A stretch of DNA of 60,347 bases, from positions 1 to 60,347 of the forward strand of contig JAWVFT010000058.1 in assembly GCA_033855775.1 (NCBI GenBank), given 5' to 3'. The translations under genes were made by a program, and so were the position numbers. Below the pieces are notes generated by a model. That model made no database searches and was not told the DNA's origin. It saw only the letters and a program-made list of their open reading frames with translations. The first letter of the stretch is position 1. Each line of letters starts with the position of its first letter. The stretch comes from DASVTR01 sp033855775 (GTDB lineage: Bacteria > Acidobacteriota > Blastocatellia > Pyrinomonadales > Pyrinomonadaceae). Shown here in pieces: positions 55,444 to 60,347 of the stretch.

Positions 55444-58021
55444 AGAGTGGGCGCAACTGAAAGAGTTGTTCCGCGTCGCCATCGAGCATGAGCCGTCCGA
55501 GCGCGCCGCATATCTTGAGCAAGCTTGTGTTAATAACGCTGCTCTCCGCGCAGAAATTGAATCTCTTCTCGCCTCTCATGACGGCGCCGAAACCTTTATC
55601 GAGGCGCCTGCTTTTGCCAACGCCGTCAACGCAATCACTGAAACGCCTATCGAACAGATTGAAGGGCAACGCATCGGCTCATACCGGCTGATTAGAGAGA
55701 TTGGGCGCGGCGGCATGGGCACTGTATATCTGGCCGAGCGCGCAGATGAGCAGTATCAAAAGCTTGTAGCAATCAAAGTTGTCAGACGCGGGATGGACAC
55801 CGAAGACATACTGCGCCGCTTCCGCAACGAGCGACAAATCCTCGCGCATCTGGACCATCCAAATATCGCGCGCCTGCTCGATGGCGGCACGACCGATGAC
55901 GGTCTACCTTATCTTGTGATGGAGCACGTTCATGGCCTGCCCGTCGTGCAATACTGCGACGAGCATCGCTTGCCGACCGGCGAACGACTGCAAATCTTTC
56001 GCACTATCTGTGCAGCCGTCCAACACGCGCATCAACGTCTCGTCGTGCATCGTGACCTGAAGCCTTCAAACATTCTCGTCACGCCCGACGGCACGCCCAA
56101 GCTGCTGGATTTCGGCATCGCCAAAGTCATTAACCCGGAAGTATCCACGTCGCTGAATCGCACCCTTACGGAATTTCGTGTGCTCACCCCTGACTACGCC
56201 AGCCCCGAACAGGTGCGCGGCGAAACATTGACGACGACGAGCGACGTGTACAGCTTGGGCGTCGTGCTGTACGAACTGCTAACAGGCCATCGCCCGTATC
56301 GTTCAATCGGCACGCCACCACACGAACTCGCGCGCGTCATCTGTGAACAGGAACCGGCCAAACCGAGCGCCACCATCAACCACATCGAAACGGTCGCGCA
56401 CGGGCGTCCAAAGCCGCAGACCACTATCACGCCGGAAATCGTCAGCCGTGCTCGCGATACGCAGCCGGATAAGCTGCGCCGTCGTCTTTTAGGTGATCTG
56501 GACAACATCATCTTGATGGCGCTCAGGAAAGAACCGGCGCGGCGCTATGCTTCCGCCGATCAATTCTCGGAAGACATTCGCCGCCACCTCAATGGCCTGC
56601 CGGTCGTCGCGCGCAAGGACACCTTCACCTATCGCGCGGCAAAGTTTGTGCGCCGCAATCGCCTCGGTGTCACGGCGGCAGGAATAATTTTGTTCTCCTT
56701 GCTCGGCGGCATTGTGGCAACACTCTGGCAGGCACGGGCGGCGCAGCAGGAAAAGGCCAGAGCCGAAAGCGTCAATACCTTTCTTAAGAAGATGCTGAAA
56801 TATTCCAACCCTCGCATCAGCGTCCCCGGAAAAGGCAGCGGCGAAACGACAATGAAGGACGTTTTGGATGAAGCCGTCGAACGACTTGACAGCGCAGAGT
56901 TTTCCAATCAGTTGGAAGTTAAAGCAGAGTTGGAAAGAATCATTGGGGAAAGTTACGGCGGTCAGGGGAGACAAGATTTATGGGAACAGCATTTGAAGAG
57001 ATACATAGACATTGAAAGGAGCCTGTATGGTGAAAATGATCCGAAGATGATAGTGGCAAACGCTACATGGGCAATGCTTCTGGAGCATAAAGATTCCGTA
57101 GAATCAGAGAAAATATTTCGCCGGGTCTTGCCGCTCATGAGAACGGAATATCGGAAAAGAAATATAGCGGTTCAGGATTTGGCGGAAGCGCTGAACAATT
57201 TTGGTTATTTAAGGCGCACCCAGGGTGATTCAAAAGAAGCCGAATCTCTGTTTCGTGAAGCTTTATCCCTGAGTTCGGAGCTTCCTGTCGAGGAACAATA
57301 CTGGATTGTGTTAACGCGCAGCACATTGGCTTCGACGTTAGCCGATCAGGGCAGGTTTGATGAAGCTTTGCAAACAGCGCGGGAAGCAGTTGCTGAAGAG
57401 CGTCAAAGGGGACGAATCGGCACGCCCAATTTCGGTTTTTCATTGACCATCCTCGGTGGCTTTCTGGCAGACAAAGGATATTTTGCCGACGCCGATTCAA
57501 ATCTCAGGGAAGCCGAGACAATTCTCCGCCAACGAATGAGTCCATCTGCTTTGTGGCTTGGCGACAATCTTCGCAATCAGGCTATCTCATTATATCGACA
57601 AGGCAAGTATGTGGAAGCACAAAGCAAGGTGACGGAAACAGAGAAAATATATCTGGAAAGTTTTGGCCCCGGCTATGACCATTACCCGACAGTTCTCATC
57701 ACCAAAGGCTTGATTCTGGACAAGACCGGCAAATCACAGGAAGGCGAAAGCTTCCTGCGCGAAGCCTTAAGACTTCGCGTCCAATCACTGCCTAAAGAAC
57801 ATTTTTGGATAGCTCTAGCTGGCAACGCGCTCGGCGAATGTCTGACCACACAGCAACGATTCGCGGAAGCAGAACCGCTACTCATTGAAAGCTATGCTTC
57901 GCTCAACTCTCATCTGGGATTGCAAGATCCGCGAACCATCGAAGCTCTTCGACGACTAGCGCGTCTTTACCAGGCATGGAACAAGCCTGAGCAGGCCGCG
58001 CAGTATCTCGCCTTATTCTGA
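55427..58021 (+). CDS. Membrane Ser/Thr protein kinase with TPR repeats
   Basis: An 864-residue PknB-like kinase. I choose ATG 55427 with AAGGGGAAG upstream, which overlaps the sigma gene. The kinase domain spans about 85-380: GRGGMGTVYLAE, Lys117 (VAIKVV), Asp210 (VHRDLKPSN), Asp229 (DFGIAK), SPEQVRGE. A single membrane segment (about 415-435) separates it from an outside part with tetratricopeptide repeats (EAESLFREALSLSSELP, GESFLREALRLRVQ, FAEAEPLLIESYASLNS). All catalytic residues are present. The layout is typical of acidobacterial signal pairs with a sigma factor. Confidence 0.95.
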   Translation: MAVSLEEWAQLKELFRVAIEHEPSERAAYLEQACVNNAALRAEIESLLASHDGAETFIEAPAFANAVNAITETPIEQIEGQRIGSYRLIREIGRGGMGTVYLAERADEQYQKLVAIKVVRRGMDTEDILRRFRNERQILAHLDHPNIARLLDGGTTDDGLPYLVMEHVHGLPVVQYCDEHRLPTGERLQIFRTICAAVQHAHQRLVVHRDLKPSNILVTPDGTPKLLDFGIAKVINPEVSTSLNRTLTEFRVLTPDYASPEQVRGETLTTTSDVYSLGVVLYELLTGHRPYRSIGTPPHELARVICEQEPAKPSATINHIETVAHGRPKPQTTITPEIVSRARDTQPDKLRRRLLGDLDNIILMALRKEPARRYASADQFSEDIRRHLNGLPVVARKDTFTYRAAKFVRRNRLGVTAAGIILFSLLGGIVATLWQARAAQQEKARAESVNTFLKKMLKYSNPRISVPGKGSGETTMKDVLDEAVERLDSAEFSNQLEVKAELERIIGESYGGQGRQDLWEQHLKRYIDIERSLYGENDPKMIVANATWAMLLEHKDSVESEKIFRRVLPLMRTEYRKRNIAVQDLAEALNNFGYLRRTQGDSKEAESLFREALSLSSELPVEEQYWIVLTRSTLASTLADQGRFDEALQTAREAVAEERQRGRIGTPNFGFSLTILGGFLADKGYFADADSNLREAETILRQRMSPSALWLGDNLRNQAISLYRQGKYVEAQSKVTETEKIYLESFGPGYDHYPTVLITKGLILDKTGKSQEGESFLREALRLRVQSLPKEHFWIALAGNALGECLTTQQRFAEAEPLLIESYASLNSHLGLQDPRTIEALRRLARLYQAWNKPEQAAQYLALF

Positions 58022-58145
58022 ACTCAACTCATAATGCAGTAGGCCGATATCAGGCTCCGAGCCTGCGAGTAGAGTTTAGCCAACAGACAAAGACCTGAAA
58101 TGGTCAAGTTTTCCAGACAAAGTTTATCCGGGCACGCTGCATGGC

Positions 58146-58466
58146 ATGTGCTCGACGCACAAAGACCAGGTGAACACCGACCTGCTCGCGTTCATTAAGG
58201 GCGAACAATGCGCGTGTCTTGCCTCCCAGATTCCTTGCGGCCAGAACATGCCGGGAGGAATCACATTCCACGACCTGCGGCGTACGTTCGTCACTCGCCT
58301 TGCAGAAAGAGGGGTGGATGAAAGCGTGCGGATGGCGCCACTGGGACAATCAAGCATCAACATGGTTCGCAGGTATAGCCACGCGCCGGGAACGATGCAA
58401 GAGGCAGTCAATAAGCTTTCGCAGAAAGCAGGAGAGGCGCTTGAGTTCAGGAGAAAAACCGGATGA
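58146..58466 (+). pseudogene. Tyrosine recombinase C-terminal fragment
   Basis: About 106 residues open, of which about 70 match the end of a phage-type integrase: ITFHDLRRTFVTRLAERGVDES, LGQSSINMVRRYSHA. HxxR and the Tyr are kept. The usual LGH is LGQ, and the N-terminal core with the first Arg is missing. The 5' end is out of frame or lost. It is not an integron integrase by these motifs. Confidence 0.75.
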
Positions 58467-58530
58467 TCGCGTTATCTTCGCGTCACCTGGATAAGAGCCC
58501 TGCTAATTGCGCGTCCGCCGCATGCGGTTG

Positions 58531-58986
58531 TTAGGCGGCGAACAACTTGCGGCAACTTTCATAGCTTGCTTCGATCGCCCACATTACATGCCCGCCAATC
58601 ATCGGCACGGCGACCGTTGATCTGAAGGGCGGGGGCGGCACGCTGACGATGCCGATGGTCAGGGAGGGCGGCGAGTGGAAGGTAGCGCTCGACAAGGCGT
58701 CCCCAACCAGAGAATCTTTGCCGGCCCCGCCGCGAGCGCGGCCCAGACGCCCGCCCCCGCCGAAGATAAAGAAGAAGGCGACGACGAGCGCAACGGCAAC
58801 AAAGATAATGTAGATGATCTCGGTTTTGCCACAAAAAGGACTTATAGCCGAGAGGGAGACCGTGCGCGGGAGCTGTTCTAACCGTCAGGCTCATCAAGCC
58901 TCAATTCAGGCTCGGCTTCACCGGCGCCATTGTCGAGTTGAATGTTGACTACTCATTCGACTGGAGTCAACATACAAATTCAGGCG
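58531..58986 (+). mobile_element. Possible decayed cassette between attC-like boxes
   Basis: Bounded by GTTAGGC (58530-58536) and GTTATGC (58986-58992). Near its right end TTCTAAC, then CTCATCAAGCC, resembles an attC 5' half, and a 9-bp inverted repeat, ATGTTGACT and AGTCAACAT, follows. No convincing gene: a minus-strand frame has a hydrophobic stretch (IIYIIFVAVALVVAFFFIFG) but no start. Reported as remnant only. Confidence 0.25.
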
Positions 58987-59563
58987 TTATGCTCCTATGT
59001 GTTCTGCGAGGATTGAATTATGAGTGGCGAATTAGATAAGCTTGAAAGAGATTCGGAAAAATTAAGGATAGAATTTTGGATACCATAAAGTTTTGGCAGG
59101 ACACATTCAAACATCTAACCACATTAAGTTCAGGGGCGATTGTAATTCTTGCCGCATTCCTTGATAAAAGTGGGAATCCTCCGAAGCTCTGGCTTGTTAG
59201 TGTTATATTTGGGCTTCTCATCATAAGTGTGATTTCATCAGCTACCGCACTCTTTTATCTATCGTTGGCTCATATGTCTGTTTCCATTAGTGCGGGCAAT
59301 TCCTATAGATCAATGAAATCAGTTTCAATTTGTGAGATTATCAGTATCACAAGTTTTGTTTTTGCCCTTGGAGCTTTAATAATATTCGTGGTGGAGAGAT
59401 TTTAATCGGGGCGAAGCATAACAACTCATTCAACCGGAGTGGATATAGCGCGGCCTTCATGCGCATGATTGAAGGCTATAATTCAACTTGATGGGCGCGC
59501 GACGATCCACCGCCGCCTGTGGCTACGGTTGCGAGCCAGTCGAGCCCGCTGGCTCAACTAAAG
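58987..59563 (+). mobile_element. Candidate integron gene cassette
   Basis: Its left border is G^TTATGC (58986-58992). Its own attC would start with GCATAAC (59416-59422), followed by AACTCATTCAACCGGAG, and end at GTTAAAC (59563-59569), about 154 bp. R'' is the exact complement of the left-border box, which is what an inserted cassette should show, because its own R' is split to the 5' end. It contains one small AT-rich gene. No integrase gene is nearby, so this would be an orphan attC cluster. Confidence 0.4.
59076..59405 (+). CDS. Small AT-rich membrane protein, probably frameshifted at its start
   Basis: A 109-residue frame with three membrane segments (SSGAIVILAAFLD, LWLVSVIFGLLIISVISS, IISITSFVFALGALIIFVV), starting only at TTG 59076. 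A second frame begins at ATG 59020 with MSGELDKLERDSEKLRIEFW and stops at 59088, just past the start of this one. Joined by one shift, the two give an amphipathic coil leading into DTIKFWQDTFKHLTTL, which looks like the complete protein. Base composition is far lower in GC than all neighbours. Function unknown; lies inside the candidate cassette. Confidence 0.6.
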   Translation: MDTIKFWQDTFKHLTTLSSGAIVILAAFLDKSGNPPKLWLVSVIFGLLIISVISSATALFYLSLAHMSVSISAGNSYRSMKSVSICEIISITSFVFALGALIIFVVERF

Positions 59564-59609
59564 TTAAACGTGCGGCAGAGTTGCTTCATTAGAAGCTTTC
59601 CAGATATTG

Positions 59610-60347
59610 ATGAGGTTCATGAAGAAGGCGAGAATGATTGACTATTGCGTCGCAGCCAACTGCGGGGGCAAAACAAATATATATAAAAGGGCAGCCGGGA
59701 CGCTTTATAAGTCGGCTTATTATCTCCTGTTTTCTGCTTTACTGCCTCTGCTCTGCTTTTTTGTTAGTGCTTGGCAAACCGTAAACGCCGCTTCGTTTCA
59801 GCAGCGGCAGGATTTTAGCCTCACCTCAAACAAGAGTTTTGTGAAAGTTCCTTTCGACTTGTTTGAGAATAACATTCTCATTCAATGTAGAATTAATAAC
59901 TCACAGCCCGCTTGGTTCATCTTCGATACCGGGGCCAACATCAACCTCATCAACGAACGCCTCTTCGAGAGTTTAGGATTGGGCGCTGAACGCGCAGTCA
60001 ACTTAACTGGCGGTGGCGGCGGCGCGGTCACAGTGTCGTTGACAGAAGGCGTGACGGTCAGACTCCCCGGCATCGAAGCATACAGGCAAGCCACTGCTTC
60101 TGCCCCGCTTGGAGCTTTGCCCTCTTACTTTGGGCGGGACGTAGAAGGCATTATCGGCGCTCCTTTCATCAAGAATTTCGTCGTCGAGATTGATTACGTC
60201 CACAGGATGCTCACTTTCTACGACCCTCAGTTCTACAATCTCTCAAGCGAGCGTGATGCCGTCGAATTAGAGAATCGCAGTGGCTACCCTTTCATGAAGA
60301 TTGAGCTTTCTGTGACCGGACGGCAGACGATCACAGACCATTTTTTG
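59610..60347 (+). CDS. Retropepsin-like aspartic protease, partial
   Basis: The frame is open to the right edge, 246 codons visible. The start is uncertain (59610 or 59619; no good ribosome site). A signal peptide (YYLLFSALLPLLCFFVSAW, then VNAAS) precedes an aspartic protease domain with WFIFDTGANINLINERL (catalytic Asp-Thr-Gly) and GGGGGAVTV; YFGRDVEGIIGAPFIKNFVVEIDY follows later, as in clan AA single-lobe proteases. A partner PDZ domain often follows in this family but would lie outside. Probably periplasmic. Confidence 0.88.
   Translation, partial: MRFMKKARMIDYCVAANCGGKTNIYKRAAGTLYKSAYYLLFSALLPLLCFFVSAWQTVNAASFQQRQDFSLTSNKSFVKVPFDLFENNILIQCRINNSQPAWFIFDTGANINLINERLFESLGLGAERAVNLTGGGGGAVTVSLTEGVTVRLPGIEAYRQATASAPLGALPSYFGRDVEGIIGAPFIKNFVVEIDYVHRMLTFYDPQFYNLSSERDAVELENRSGYPFMKIELSVTGRQTITDHFL

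Noticed and set aside
58146..58466. Integron integrase IntI
   Set aside because: The fragment lacks the IntI-specific insert, and its HDLRRTF/RRYSH motifs look like a phage-type recombinase.
58559..58897. Minus-strand frame in the decayed cassette
   Set aside because: The translated start is Arg/Leu low complexity; the hydrophobic stretch lies in another frame without a start codon.

Overview
The window looks like a piece of an Acidobacteriota chromosome, probably class Blastocatellia. This is inferred from gene content, not from a marker gene. The clues are a small ECF-like sigma factor overlapping a Ser/Thr kinase with TPR repeats, a long FG-GAP/LamG surface protein, a DUF5916 protein and many short signal-peptide proteins in moderately GC-rich DNA. 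I saw no rRNA, tRNA or CRISPR array.

Region 1 (1-27922, all minus strand) is one very long operon for an acylated nonribosomal peptide, cut by the left window edge. In transcription order it holds: an MbtH protein with an unrecognised C-terminal domain; an ankyrin protein; NRPS-A (FAAL-ACP-C-A-T-C); a one-chain glutamate mutase (GlmS and GlmE fused); an asparagine synthetase; a B12-binding radical SAM enzyme; NRPS-B (half C-A-T); NRPS-C (TubC-type docking domain-C-A-T-C); a second B12 radical SAM enzyme fused to degenerate condensation domains; and NRPS-D (half C-A-T-C..., runs off the window). Adenylation pocket residues read by eye suggest Ala, Asn-like, an unassigned residue and Asn-like. 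With glutamate mutase (Glu to 3-methylaspartate) and an amidotransferase in the operon, the Asn-like positions may be 3-methylasparagine. Both Asn-like modules start with only the C-terminal lobe of a condensation domain. In both cases the gene immediately upstream is a B12 radical SAM gene, and the preceding NRPS ends in a complete C domain. This repeated layout is the most unusual thing in the window.

Region 2 (28-34.6 kb) probably belongs to the cluster: a NusG/RfaH/LoaP-like antiterminator, a type II thioesterase, a lipoprotein, a DUF5916 protein, and two long non-coding stretches. One stretch holds a candidate structured leader ahead of the NRPS operon. The other holds a candidate divergent small transcript with a clear terminator.

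Region 3 (34.7-49 kb) is mixed: amidohydrolase, TonB-dependent receptor, reductase, MscS channel with a cyclic-nucleotide domain, a thioredoxin-like protein overlapping a hybrid histidine kinase, then several small secreted or soluble proteins, one of which (GNAT) ends in an attC-like sequence.

Region 4 (49-58 kb) holds a SRPBCC membrane protein, a zinc alcohol dehydrogenase, a large FG-GAP/LamG protein, and the sigma factor/kinase pair.

Region 5 (58-60.3 kb) is a mobile-DNA scar: a tyrosine recombinase fragment, then attC-like sites around a small AT-rich membrane-protein gene, then the start of a retropepsin-like protein cut by the right edge.
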